Part shown: positions 8,535 through 16,684 of the stretch, one piece after another
How positions within the stretch are numbered: the stretch's first letter is position 1
Layout of the letters: every line of letters begins with the position of its first letter
Source: Geoalkalibacter ferrihydriticus DSM 17813
GTDB taxonomy: Bacteria; Desulfobacterota; Desulfuromonadia; Desulfuromonadales; Geoalkalibacteraceae
Assembly (NCBI RefSeq): GCF_000820505.1
Contig: NZ_JWJD01000003.1
Span: 402,411 to 466,410 of the forward strand
DNA: 64,000 nucleotides
Direction of reading: 5' to 3'
Made by a program: the position numbers and the translations under genes
The notes under the pieces: generated by a model
What the model saw: the letters and a program-made list of their open reading frames with translations, nothing else
Database searches by the model: none
What the model was told of the DNA's origin: nothing

Positions 8535-9620
8535 ATGACAACCTTTAAAAAAAGAATCGTCGTCGCCATGAGCGGTGGCGTTGACTCGTCGGTGGCGGCG
8601 GCACTGCTCAAGGAGCAAGGCCATGAAGTCATCGGCATGACCATGCAGATCTGGGATTATTCCAAATTCACGGCGCAAAACGGCGAGACCTTCGGATCCT
8701 GCTGCTCTCTGGATGACGTCTATGATGCGCGGCGCGTAGCCCAGGCGCTGGATATTCCCTTTTATGTGGTCAATTTCGAGAAGCAGTTTCAGCAGGAAGT
8801 CATTGACGATTTCTGCGATGCCTATTTTTCCGGACGCACACCCAATCCCTGCGTGCTATGCAACCAGGTGCTTAAATTCGATCTGCTGTTGCGCCGGGCG
8901 CGCGAACTTGAAGCAGACTTTCTCGCCACTGGGCACTATGCCGTTATCGAGCAGGATGGGCAGGGAGGGCAAGTCCTGCGCAAGGGACAGGATGAAAGCA
9001 AGGACCAGAGTTATTTTCTGTTCACGCTGACTCAGGAGCAGATGGCGCGAGTGCGTTTTCCCTTGGGCTCTATGAGTAAGGATGAGGTGCGCGGACACGC
9101 CGCGCGCTTCGACCTGCCCGTGGCCGAGAAGGCCGAAAGCCAGGATATCTGCTTTGTTCCCGATGGCGATTATGTCCGGTTCCTTGAAGAAGAGCGCGGC
9201 GCGGGGCGCATGGACGGCGAGATCGTGCATGTGTCCGGAAAGGTTCTCGGCCGGCACCGCGGCACCTATCGCTATACCGTCGGGCAGCGCCGTGGTCTGG
9301 GTATCGCCTGGCCTGAGCCTCTGTTCGTCGTGGGTATTGACGCGGAAAAACATCAGGTGGTCGTTGGTGAAAAAGTTTTTCTTGAACGTGGCACTCTGAT
9401 CGTGGAGCGGTGCAACTGGCATATCCCGGTTCCTCCCCAGCCTCTGCGCGCCGCCTGCCGTATCCGTTATCGCCACCAAGAAGTGCCAGCCGTCATCACT
9501 CCTTTAGCCGATGGCCGGGCCGAAGTGCACTTCGATGAATCGCAGCTTGGTGTCACGCCTGGGCAGGCCGCGGTTTTCTACGACGAAGATCGGGTGCTGG
9601 GGGGAGGCTGGATTTTATGA
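8535..9620 (+). CDS. mnmA: tRNA-specific 2-thiouridylase
   Basis: Makes 2-thiouridine at the wobble base U34 of Lys, Glu and Gln tRNAs, using sulfur handed on from IscS. The PP-loop SGGVDSS is at residues 13-19. The catalytic cysteine is Cys109 in VLCNQVLKF and the persulfide-carrying partner Cys206 in [12 protein letters not shown]; 361 residues is the normal length. ATG 8535 directly follows a (ACGGACC)7 repeat and has no recognisable Shine-Dalgarno sequence; no better in-frame start with the intact PP-loop is available. The last four bases overlap the next gene (ATGA), implying translational coupling to mtaB. Confidence 0.93.
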   Translation: MTTFKKRIVVAMSGGVDSSVAAALLKEQGHEVIGMTMQIWDYSKFTAQNGETFGSCCSLDDVYDARRVAQALDIPFYVVNFEKQFQQEVIDDFCDAYFSGRTPNPCVLCNQVLKFDLLLRRARELEADFLATGHYAVIEQDGQGGQVLRKGQDESKDQSYFLFTLTQEQMARVRFPLGSMSKDEVRGHAARFDLPVAEKAESQDICFVPDGDYVRFLEEERGAGRMDGEIVHVSGKVLGRHRGTYRYTVGQRRGLGIAWPEPLFVVGIDAEKHQVVVGEKVFLERGTLIVERCNWHIPVPPQPLRAACRIRYRHQEVPAVITPLADGRAEVHFDESQLGVTPGQAAVFYDEDRVLGGGWIL

Positions 9621-10912
9621 ACCGCAACGTTGCCGTCACCACTTTGGGGTGTAAAACCAATCAATACGAGTCGGCGGCCATGGAAGAGCGGCTTGTCGGT
9701 GCCGGCTACATGATCGTGCCCTTCGAAGAGGGTGCCGAACTGGTCATCGTCAACACCTGCACTGTCACCGCCGCCACCGATCGCCAGTCGCGCAACCTCA
9801 TCCGCCGTGCCCGCCGCCTCAATCCGGCTGCGCGCATCGTGGTGACGGGCTGTTATGCCCAGGTGGCGCCCGACAAGCTGGTGAATTTGCCCGGTGTCGC
9901 CTTGGTGATCGGAAATGCCGAAAAAAAGGAATTTCTCGATCTGCTGCAGGATGTGGCCGACACCCCACGCGTCAAGGTTTCCGACATCGGCCGGGAGCGC
10001 AACGCGGTGGCCTTGCCCCTGTCGCGTTTTGCCGACCGCAGTCGTGCCTTTGTGCAGATTCAAAACGGCTGCGATGCTTTTTGCAGCTACTGCATTATTC
10101 CCCATGCGCGCGGGCGCAGTCGCTCGCTGCCGCCCGAAGAGGCCCTCGTCCAAGTCCGGCAACTGGTGGCGCGGGGCTATCCCGAGATCGTGCTGACCGG
10201 CATTCATATCGGTGGTTACGGCGCCGATCTCTCCCCCTCGACCTCTCTGCACGAGTTGGTGGCCCGTATCGAGGCCGAGACCGATGTGCGGCGATTGCGG
10301 CTGGGCTCCATTGAGCCGACGGAGATTCCCAACGCCCTGGTCGAGCGCGTGGCCGCTTCGGCGGTGGTCTGCCCGCATTTTCATATTCCTTTGCAGTCCG
10401 GTGATGACGGCATTCTGCAGCGCATGAACCGTCTCTACGACACACAGTTTTTTCGTCGAATGATTGCGGGGATTCACAGCCGTATGCCCGAAGGGGCCAT
10501 TGGACTCGACGTGATTGTCGGCTTTCCCGGAGAAACCGACGAGCAATTCGCCACCACCTGTCGGTTTGTCGAAGAATTGCCCGCCACCCATTTGCATGTT
10601 TTTCCCTTCAGTAAGCGACCCGGCACCCCCGCAGCCCTTATGCCCGACCAGGTGCCGGCCGCCGTGGCCAAGGAGCGCGCCGCACGCCTGCGTGCTCTAG
10701 GCGAGGAAAAAACCCGCGCTTTTGCCCAGAGGTTTGTCGGCCGTGAGCTGGAAGTGATTGTGGAAGGTGGCGGCAACGCCGAGGGGCGCAAGGGTCTCAG
10801 CCGGAACTACCTCCAGGTGGCTTTCCCCGGTTCCGACGCCTTGGTGGGCCAGGCCGTCCAGGTCAAAATTACCGGCTTGAACGAACGCGGCCTTAAAGGA
10901 ATTCTCGTTTAG
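9617..10912 (+). CDS. mtaB: tRNA (t6A37) methylthiotransferase MtaB
   Basis: Radical-SAM enzyme that adds a methylthio group to t6A37 of ANN-decoding tRNAs. Cys12 ([11 protein letters not shown]), Cys48 (VNTCTV) and Cys79 (TGCYAQ) would hold the auxiliary 4Fe-4S cluster; Cys152, Cys156 and Cys159 (CDAFCSYC) hold the radical-SAM cluster. TLGCKTNQ marks MtaB rather than MiaB (which is encoded separately at 23558). It overlaps mnmA by four bases. Needing two Fe-S clusters, it fits an operon that also builds clusters. Confidence 0.92.
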   Translation: MNRNVAVTTLGCKTNQYESAAMEERLVGAGYMIVPFEEGAELVIVNTCTVTAATDRQSRNLIRRARRLNPAARIVVTGCYAQVAPDKLVNLPGVALVIGNAEKKEFLDLLQDVADTPRVKVSDIGRERNAVALPLSRFADRSRAFVQIQNGCDAFCSYCIIPHARGRSRSLPPEEALVQVRQLVARGYPEIVLTGIHIGGYGADLSPSTSLHELVARIEAETDVRRLRLGSIEPTEIPNALVERVAASAVVCPHFHIPLQSGDDGILQRMNRLYDTQFFRRMIAGIHSRMPEGAIGLDVIVGFPGETDEQFATTCRFVEELPATHLHVFPFSKRPGTPAALMPDQVPAAVAKERAARLRALGEEKTRAFAQRFVGRELEVIVEGGGNAEGRKGLSRNYLQVAFPGSDALVGQAVQVKITGLNERGLKGILV

Positions 10913-10936
10913 ACGTTAGAGTTCAGGATTGTCCAG

Positions 10937-11857
10937 ATGGATCAGGCCGTACGTCTTGTCACTCACCGCATAGGGGTTGAAGCTCTTGCCTGCGGCGAAC
11001 GTTTGGATCTTTTTTTGGCGCGCCGCATCACCGGGGCTTCGCGTAAAAAAATCAAACGCGCCCTGGACGACAACCGTATTAAGGTGAATGGCCGCGTGGT
11101 GCGCCGCGCCGGGCACCTGCTGGCAGGTGGCGAGCAGATTGTTGCGCTGGTCGAGGTGGATGAGAGTTCCGATCCCCAGTGTCTTGATGTTCTGTTTCGC
11201 GATGATTGTCTGTTGGCGGTGAACAAGCCTGCCGGGCTGGCGGCCCATGGAGGGCCTGGTGGCGGCGCCAACGCCCTGGATCTGGCTAGAGAGTTGCTGG
11301 GCGCGGACGCGACCCCGCCCATTTTGCTGCATCGCCTCGATCAGGACACCAGCGGTGTTCTCCTGTTTGCTCTTTCCCCTGCGGCCAATCGCGAACTGGC
11401 CCGCCAGTTCAGTGCCCGCGAGGTTGAAAAAATCTATCTCGCCCTGGTGCAGGGCGCTCCCCCGCCCTGCTTCTCCGTCCAAAATCACCTCAAGGCCAAA
11501 AGTCGTGGACGCACCCTCGCTGTGCACAGCGGCGGCCTGGCGGCGCAAACCAACTTCACTACCCTGCATCGCGGCACTGGGTTGGCCCTGGTCGAAGCGC
11601 GCCCCCGTACCGGCCGCACCCATCAAATCCGTGTTCACCTGGCAGGAGAAGGTTTCCCTCTGCTGGGCGACATTCTCTATGGCGGCCCCGGATTCGTCGC
11701 GCTGGGTGGAGCAACCCTGGCTGTTTCACGTCACCTGCTTCATGCCTGGCGGTTGCGAGTCATGCATCCGCGCAGCGGTACGCTTTTGTCCCTCGAAGCA
11801 CCCTTTCCCGAAGATTTCAAGCTGATCCTCAATGGGGTTTGCGGCCCACCAGAATAA
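10937..11857 (+). CDS. RluA-family pseudouridine synthase (RluD/RluC-like)
   Basis: Isomerises uridines in rRNA or tRNA. An N-terminal S4 RNA-binding domain (ERLDLFLARR..ASRKKIKRALDDNRIKVNG, residues 21-52) precedes the catalytic domain with Asp135 in HRLDQDTSG and the late motif RTGRTHQIRVHLA. The substrate position cannot be assigned. It lies 24 bases after mtaB on the same strand and is probably the last gene of the sulfur/RNA-modification operon. Its 3' end overlaps the convergent methyltransferase gene by 29 bases. Confidence 0.88.
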   Translation: MDQAVRLVTHRIGVEALACGERLDLFLARRITGASRKKIKRALDDNRIKVNGRVVRRAGHLLAGGEQIVALVEVDESSDPQCLDVLFRDDCLLAVNKPAGLAAHGGPGGGANALDLARELLGADATPPILLHRLDQDTSGVLLFALSPAANRELARQFSAREVEKIYLALVQGAPPPCFSVQNHLKAKSRGRTLAVHSGGLAAQTNFTTLHRGTGLALVEARPRTGRTHQIRVHLAGEGFPLLGDILYGGPGFVALGGATLAVSRHLLHAWRLRVMHPRSGTLLSLEAPFPEDFKLILNGVCGPPE

Positions 11858-12701
11858 TCTTGTTTTTGGGTCGCAGAATCGGGGGGCGCATGCCGAGCAG
11901 CTCATCGTAACCGGTACCTTGAGCCAGAATCTCAAAGCCTGCCTGCTCCACCAGTTGAGTCAGTTGCCTGGGTGTGAAGATCTGTTTGTGGCCGTAGGGC
12001 AGGGGGGAGTAATAACCGGGCAGAAACAACGAAGCGCGTCCGCCGCTCAGGCGATAGACCTGACAGCTGATGCGGTAGGGCAGAACCTCACGCGAAGGGG
12101 TGTCGAGAAACAGGGCGCCACCGGGTTTGAGCAGGGCGAAGGCAATCGCGATGGTGGGGACGGGGAAATTGACGTGCTCGATGACATCCCAGAGAGTGAT
12201 CAGATCAAAGGACGCCCTGTGCTTTTCCCGCCAGAAGGGGGTCTCGATCGTTTGTTCCTCAAGAGCCAAGTCGAATTTGCGCTGCGCGAACCGGCGGCGC
12301 AGGCGGCTTGGCTCAATGCCTTCGCCTTTGGCATTGGCTTCGCGCAGGAGCAGAAGAAACTGACCGACCCCGGCACCGATGTCCAGGCACCGCGCACCCG
12401 GAAGGGAGCAGTATTTTTCCACCAGGCGCAGGCGCCATGCCAACTCGCCTTCCGCGATCGCCAACCGCTCTTCGATGTACTTCCAGGATTTGTCATCAAG
12501 CTCCGTATCCGGGGCATCTTGCGTACCGGGCAGCGGGTCGAGATGGTTGATGAAATGAAAATCACAGCGTCGGCAGACGTAAATGGTGACTCTCGCCAAG
12601 CGATAAGTCGGCACGGCGCTGTGTTCGGCGCACAGTTTGCAAAAGCTGAAATCATAAGCGTCGGGATTTTGCAGTTGAGGTGCCGCCGGATCAGTTGTCA
12701 T
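11829..12701 (-). CDS. Class I SAM-dependent methyltransferase with zinc-ribbon N-terminus
   Basis: A 290-residue protein. Cys21, Cys24, Cys43 and Cys46 (CKLC...CRRC) form a probable zinc knuckle. The SAM-binding loop is CLDIGAGVGQF near residue 100 and the motif FDLITLWDVIEHV follows, as in Methyltransf_23-like enzymes. Proteins of this layout often act in cell-surface glycan or lipid modification, but no glycosyltransferase is adjacent and the substrate is unknown. Its start codon overlaps the stop of the upstream small membrane protein gene (ATGA), so the two are co-transcribed. Confidence 0.82.
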   Translation of the reverse strand: MTTDPAAPQLQNPDAYDFSFCKLCAEHSAVPTYRLARVTIYVCRRCDFHFINHLDPLPGTQDAPDTELDDKSWKYIEERLAIAEGELAWRLRLVEKYCSLPGARCLDIGAGVGQFLLLLREANAKGEGIEPSRLRRRFAQRKFDLALEEQTIETPFWREKHRASFDLITLWDVIEHVNFPVPTIAIAFALLKPGGALFLDTPSREVLPYRISCQVYRLSGGRASLFLPGYYSPLPYGHKQIFTPRQLTQLVEQAGFEILAQGTGYDELLGMRPPILRPKNKIILVGRKPH

Positions 12702-12925
12702 TTTTTTTGCCAGGGGCGCTCAAGGCCGATCTTGATGACCAATAATATCGTTGGCAGCACGTGAAAGAGCAGATCGAAAAAATCCAGGGGGCGGGTGAGA
12801 GTGCCCTGGAAAAGCATCCGCAGCTTTTCGATCAGGTGCGGCTCGGGGTAGAAGGGCGAGAGGCCGAGCAGTACCGCGATAAAAATCAGAATCGGATAGT
12901 CGATTTTGGCTAGAAAGCGTCTCAT
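12698..12925 (-). CDS. Small inner-membrane protein, unknown function
   Basis: A 75-residue protein with two hydrophobic segments (about 9-24 and 46-63) separated by the motif PFYPEPHLIEKLRMLFQGTL, which I recall as conserved among small membrane proteins of Geobacter relatives; some databases label these RND transporter by error of inheritance. The ATG at 12925 lacks a ribosome-binding site, but an extended -10 element ends six bases upstream, so the mRNA may be leaderless. A GTG start eight codons earlier is possible. It overlaps the methyltransferase gene by four bases. Confidence 0.7.
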   Translation of the reverse strand: MRRFLAKIDYPILIFIAVLLGLSPFYPEPHLIEKLRMLFQGTLTRPLDFFDLLFHVLPTILLVIKIGLERPWQKK

Positions 12926-12931
12926 GGTGGA

Positions 12932-12940
12932 ATTATAGCA
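12932..12940 (-). promoter_or_regulatory. Extended -10 promoter, possibly leaderless
   Basis: On the minus strand the bases read TGCTATAAT, an extended -10 (TGn plus perfect TATAAT). No -35 hexamer is visible, which extended -10 promoters can tolerate. The predicted first transcribed base is at or next to the A of ATG 12925. Confidence 0.5.
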
Positions 12941-13015
12941 AAGCGGCACCCTGCACCGCGAATTTTTTCCCTGGTTGGTGGAGTCTCTTCCGCATTCCAG
13001 TGCTCACTGTAAAGT

Positions 13016-13045
13016 TTTACAACAACCCTGACCTTGTGCGATAAT
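13016..13045 (+). promoter_or_regulatory. Candidate sigma-70 promoter
   Basis: TTTACA (13016-13021), an 18-base spacer and GATAAT (13040-13045). It would start RNA near 13052 and read through the 27-bp palindrome at 13109 into the gene at 13168. Confidence 0.45.
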
Positions 13046-13108
13046 TCAATGTTGCGCACGGTTGGCTAGCCTTGTCGCTTCAGTCAGTCTGCCGGCCCAT
13101 TCAGGACG

Positions 13109-13135
13109 CCGAGTGTCCCGGACCGGGACACTCGG
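13109..13135. repeat. Perfect 27-bp palindrome in a 5' leader
   Basis: Two 13-bp arms around a single central A at 13122; the left arm contains CGAGTGTCCCGG and the right arm its complement. No T-run follows. It lies between the candidate promoter and ATG 13168, so it could be an operator for a dimeric regulator or an RNA hairpin. Confidence 0.75.
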
Positions 13136-13167
13136 GTGAAGAGGTTCCTTTAGAGGTGTAAATTCTG

Positions 13168-13950
13168 ATGATTTCGGATTTGAGTTTTCGTTGGTATGAA
13201 ACCCAGCGTTTTCTGGCCGCAATTTTTACCAGTCGCCAGGGACGCGGTTTTCTTTTCGCGCACGTTTTGAATACCCTGCTCCTTGCTGTCCTGGTGTGGA
13301 TTGCCCTGTCCCTAGCGCTGTTCGGCTTGTTGGAAGGTTATGTCATGCGGCGGCGCATGATGGCCTTGAGTCTGGCCACCCTGTTTGCTCTGTTGGCCAT
13401 TTTACCCCTGGCGACCATGCCCTTCTTTTCCTTCAAGGATGTGGTCAACCGCTGTGTGCGCGCCCTGACCCGGCGCCGCCTGTTCGTTAATCTAAGCCGC
13501 CATGTGTATTTCCGACCGACCCTTGGTGGTGATATCTCCCTGCACTTGGCCAAGGCGCACACGGTTCTGGCCGAAAAACGCAAACTGGTCGCCGCTGGAT
13601 CTGCTCTTGGTCAGAACACCAGTCGCCAACTCGCCTGCTCCCTGGCCCGGTCCATTCGTGATGCGGTGCGTCGGGCGCGGCGCCTGGTGCGCAAGGGCAT
13701 GCTGGAGCCCAATCAGCAGATCGTCGGCGCCACCTACGGTTATCTCTTTGGGGCTGCCAAAAGCAAGTTGCGCCTGCGTCGTCATGTGCCCTCGCGGTTT
13801 TCGCGTCTGCTCAGCGGAGTTTTTTATCGCTACGGCGCTCTGCACGCGGTCTATATGTACTTCATTATCCATGATCGTTTGCCGGCCGCTTTCGATCCTG
13901 TTTATTTCGTCGCCAGCGTTGGTGAGGTGGTGAGCGGCAAGGGCGGCTGA
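13168..13950 (+). CDS. Membrane protein of unknown function
   Basis: A 260-residue protein I do not recognise. Two transmembrane helices are evident (about 33-55 and 64-87). The rest is strongly basic and probably cytoplasmic, with Arg-rich stretches such as RALTRRRLF and RRARRLVRKG, followed by a C-terminal helix-rich part. The gene has its own promoter-like sequence and a perfect palindrome in the leader. It lies between a minus-strand pair and mgtC with 150 bases to the latter, so it is probably transcribed alone. Confidence 0.65.
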   Translation: MISDLSFRWYETQRFLAAIFTSRQGRGFLFAHVLNTLLLAVLVWIALSLALFGLLEGYVMRRRMMALSLATLFALLAILPLATMPFFSFKDVVNRCVRALTRRRLFVNLSRHVYFRPTLGGDISLHLAKAHTVLAEKRKLVAAGSALGQNTSRQLACSLARSIRDAVRRARRLVRKGMLEPNQQIVGATYGYLFGAAKSKLRLRRHVPSRFSRLLSGVFYRYGALHAVYMYFIIHDRLPAAFDPVYFVASVGEVVSGKGG

Positions 13951-14108
13951 GCCCTGCCGGGACGATCAAGATATTTTGTTCAACGCCGGGGTGGAAAAAC
14001 ACCTGGTGGGGCTTGGCGATGATGCGGCTCGCACTCAATGTGGTAAATAAGTAGTAGAGGAGCACCAACAGGTGGGCGCAGTGGCGGCGCCCGAAAGAGG
14101 AATCCCCC

Positions 14109-14813
14109 ATGCTCTCTTCACCCTATCTTTTCGGCAGCTATGAATTGGCCGTGCTGCTCAAAATCCTACTGGCGGCCGTGGCCGGCGGTCTGGTGGGCGT
14201 CGAGCGTGAAAGGCACGGTCGACCTGCTGGCTTGCGCACCCATCTTCTGGTCGCCACCGGCGCTTGCCTTATGATGATCGTCTCTGAGTCATTTTATCTC
14301 AAATATGGGGGACTTGAGGCGGATCTGACCGCCACCCGTCTCGACCCGGCCCGCGTGGCGGCACAAATTGTCACGGGAATCGGTTTTATTGGTGCCGGCG
14401 TCATCATCAAAGAGGGGCTTGCGGTGCGCGGATTGACCACCGCCGCTTCTTTGTGGCTGGTCGCTGGACTGGGAATGGCCTTCGGCGCCGGGTTGATCTG
14501 GCCTGGGGTGGTCGCCACCGCCACGGCATTGTTCGGGCTCGTTGTGCTTAAGCGGTTTGAGCCCGGCATCCCCAAGGATCGTTATCTCCATCTGACCCTG
14601 ACCGCCGACAGGGTTCCCGATGTCTACCCCGAGCTCGAAAGAACTCTTAGCGAAAAAAATATGATAATTCGCGAACTCGGTTCGACGATTGATCTCGAGA
14701 GCCAAACGACCGTTTACCGCTTAACCCTCACTCAGCACGGCACACGGGCCAGCAGGGATCTGGCTTCCACCCTTTCCGAATTGCCCGGCATCCGAAAAAT
14801 AACCTTCGATTAA
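14109..14813 (+). CDS. MgtC/SapB-family membrane protein
   Basis: A 234-residue inner-membrane protein. The hydrophobic N-terminal domain carries the family signature: GGLVGVERERHGRPAGLRTH near residue 25, then QIVTGIGFIGAGVIIK and VRGLTTAASLW. The soluble C-terminal 80 residues look ACT-like. MgtC proteins help cells live at low Mg2+ and modulate the F-ATPase or phosphate uptake in pathogens; in environmental bacteria the role is open. AGAGGA precedes the ATG. No Mg2+ transporter is adjacent. Confidence 0.85.
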   Translation: MLSSPYLFGSYELAVLLKILLAAVAGGLVGVERERHGRPAGLRTHLLVATGACLMMIVSESFYLKYGGLEADLTATRLDPARVAAQIVTGIGFIGAGVIIKEGLAVRGLTTAASLWLVAGLGMAFGAGLIWPGVVATATALFGLVVLKRFEPGIPKDRYLHLTLTADRVPDVYPELERTLSEKNMIIRELGSTIDLESQTTVYRLTLTQHGTRASRDLASTLSELPGIRKITFD

Positions 14814-14941
14814 AAACTTTCCATATCAACGTTTTTCACTTCCTCGCCACCTCCGGTCTTCGCAATTTCTGATAAAGTTCCTCCATGCTCATGCGGGTTT
14901 TACCGTAAACATTCGAACGATGTCGAGACAGGGAGGACGCC

Positions 14942-15460
14942 ATGAAAAAGACGCATGCACCCTTGGTTTTTGTACTGGCATTTGTTCTGGTCGCAGGCTG
15001 GTCGGTCCAGGCACAGGGCTGGTCTCGTGGGGGCTTTGACGGCCGCGATTCGGGCGCGGAGTGGGATGGCGGTGGCTTCAGCGGGAGTTGGGCGGCAATT
15101 TTCAATGGTGCTCCCACCGAGGAAGCCTGCCGTGAATGCCATGAAAATTTACAAATTTTCCCGCGTTTGGAGTTTCTCAACCCCGATAAGCATCATCTTT
15201 TGCTCGGCCAGCAAATTCCCCAATCCACAGTCGCGCCCAATGGCCAGGTTGGCGGGGTTTACGATTGCTTCTCTTGCCACGCGGTCGAGCAGTTCGGTGA
15301 TGTTTTCCAGGTGATTACCGTGCGTGATTGTCTTCAATGCCACACTCGTCGAACTGTGACGGGCAGTCCGCGAAGCAGCAATGTTCACCACCTCAGAGAT
15401 ATCCGCCGGCATTATTCCTGTGGTGATTGTCACGATTTCGGTGGCAGACGGGGAAGATAG
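14942..15460 (+). CDS. Tetrahaem c-type cytochrome
   Basis: A 172-residue periplasmic protein with signal peptide (MKKTHAPLVF...SVQAQ) and four CxxCH haem sites: Cys63-His67, Cys109-His113, Cys130-His134 and Cys160-His164. Free histidines (84, 85, 149, 150, 158) could serve as distal ligands. A Gly/Trp/Asp-rich stretch lies between the signal peptide and the first haem site. It resembles small multihaem electron-transfer proteins (NapC/NirT or cytochrome c3-like spacing is not clear). AGGGAGGA precedes the start. No redox partner gene is next to it, so its electron donor and acceptor are unknown. Confidence 0.85.
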   Translation: MKKTHAPLVFVLAFVLVAGWSVQAQGWSRGGFDGRDSGAEWDGGGFSGSWAAIFNGAPTEEACRECHENLQIFPRLEFLNPDKHHLLLGQQIPQSTVAPNGQVGGVYDCFSCHAVEQFGDVFQVITVRDCLQCHTRRTVTGSPRSSNVHHLRDIRRHYSCGDCHDFGGRRGR

Positions 15461-15673
15461 GGCAGATAGTGTAAATTAATTCGACACATGCCTCAATTCA
15501 CTCTGAGCGTGTCCGGTGACTCTGGGTTGTTCAAAATTCCCTTGTAATTTAAGCATGTTGTGTCATATTTGTCGGCGAAGAAAGGGCGTGGTGATTTGTC
15601 GGAAATTTTTACATCTTCTTGGGGCGGGTGCGCAAGGTTTCTGAAAATGCTTTTAAAAACAGCCACTTGTCAA

Positions 15674-15690
15674 TTGGTGTGTTTTTTGCT
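15674..15690 (+). promoter_or_regulatory. Candidate sigma-54 promoter of the PEP-CTERM gene
   Basis: TTGGTG at 15674-15679 and TTGCT ending at 15690 keep the diagnostic GG-N10-GC spacing of -24/-12 promoters. Two exact direct copies of ATTTGTCGG lie upstream at 15567-15575 and 15594-15602, a position suited to an enhancer-binding activator. The -24 element is imperfect (TTGGTG rather than TTGGCA). No other gene lies in 15461-15745. Confidence 0.5.
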
Positions 15691-15745
15691 TGCTAATTAG
15701 CTTGGAAAGGCTCTAATTTTTACGCTCATGAAAATAGGAGGGTTT

Positions 15746-16513
15746 GTGAAAAAAACATTGTTTTTTGTCGTCGGCTTGTGTGCTTTGGTGGCTCTGAATG
15801 TAAATTCCGGCAACGCGGCCCTTATCGCCCAATACACTTTTGACGACTTCTCTCTGTCGGATTCAAGTGGCTCCGCGACCGCCTATAACCTTAGCGCGGT
15901 GGGTGCGGCGCCGGATTTGTCGAAGCAGGCCTATTTTTCCGATGGCTCACCCGACAACTATCTCCAGGTCGCAGGCCCCGGCGGCATGCCGAATTGGACA
16001 TTGTCCTTGTGGGTCAACACCCGGGTGTTGGACCAGGGAACTTTCAAGGCACTGTTCAGCAACAGCACTGACGCCAATGCGGATTTTTCCTGGCAGATCG
16101 ACAGCCACAACGGCGAATACCGTCTGGTGTCGCGCACAACGAGCAACAATCCGACGATCATCATCGGCGCCCCGACTTTCGATACCTGGGAAAATATCAT
16201 TATTCAAAAATTCGACGCAAGCAACGTCCGGGCTTTCTTTAACGGGGACCTTGTCGCGACTGAAGGGTTTAATCCTGGTGGCCTGCAGAATTTCCGCCTG
16301 GGTATCAACCGCAATTCCAATCAGTCCTTCCTTGGCTACCTCGGTAACATTCAGATCTGGGACGACAGCCAGGTTGATCCCTGGACGATCTTTAACGCCG
16401 GTCCGGGCACCCATCAGGTCGATCCCATCCCTGAACCCTCTACCCTTCTGCTTTTGGGCGGGGGATTGCTTGGTGTCGCGATCCTGCGTCGTCGGATGGG
16501 GAAGAAAGTCTGA
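15746..16513 (+). CDS. PEP-CTERM sorted LamG-like protein
   Basis: A 255-residue secreted protein. Signal peptide MKKTLFFVVGLCALVALNV is followed by a concanavalin/LamG-like beta-sandwich (ALIAQYTFDD... through GYLGNIQIWDD). The C-terminus is a textbook PEP-CTERM signal: PEPSTLLLLGG, a hydrophobic helix, then RRRMGKK, which exosortase would cleave to anchor or release the protein in exopolysaccharide. The start is GTG 15746, four bases after AGGAGG; ATG 15728 lacks such a site but would add six residues. No exosortase gene is in the window. A strong terminator follows. Confidence 0.85.
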   Translation: MKKTLFFVVGLCALVALNVNSGNAALIAQYTFDDFSLSDSSGSATAYNLSAVGAAPDLSKQAYFSDGSPDNYLQVAGPGGMPNWTLSLWVNTRVLDQGTFKALFSNSTDANADFSWQIDSHNGEYRLVSRTTSNNPTIIIGAPTFDTWENIIIQKFDASNVRAFFNGDLVATEGFNPGGLQNFRLGINRNSNQSFLGYLGNIQIWDDSQVDPWTIFNAGPGTHQVDPIPEPSTLLLLGGGLLGVAILRRRMGKKV

Positions 16514-16535
16514 TTGGTTCAGTTTAGGAAAACGA

Positions 16536-16572
16536 AAAAAGGGCCGCCTTTTTAAAGGGTAAGGCCCTTTTT
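16536..16572. terminator. Bidirectional terminator
   Basis: AAAAAGGGCC (16536-16545) pairs perfectly with GGCCCTTTTT (16563-16572). The A-run before and T-run after let it end both the PEP-CTERM transcript and the converging permease transcript that stops at 16685. Confidence 0.8.
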
Positions 16573-16684
16573 CTGTAACTACTCAGCTGCAATGCCCAAT
16601 CGCGCTGGTGACCGAGGCAGTCAACCACCGCGGCCTACGGCATGATGAACCCTTACCTTTTATACAAGTCGCTGGATAAACACA

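Noticed and set aside
11832-12764. Long plus-strand frame opposite the methyltransferase gene
   Set aside because: It mirrors the real minus-strand gene, which has zinc-ribbon and SAM motifs; the plus frame has none.
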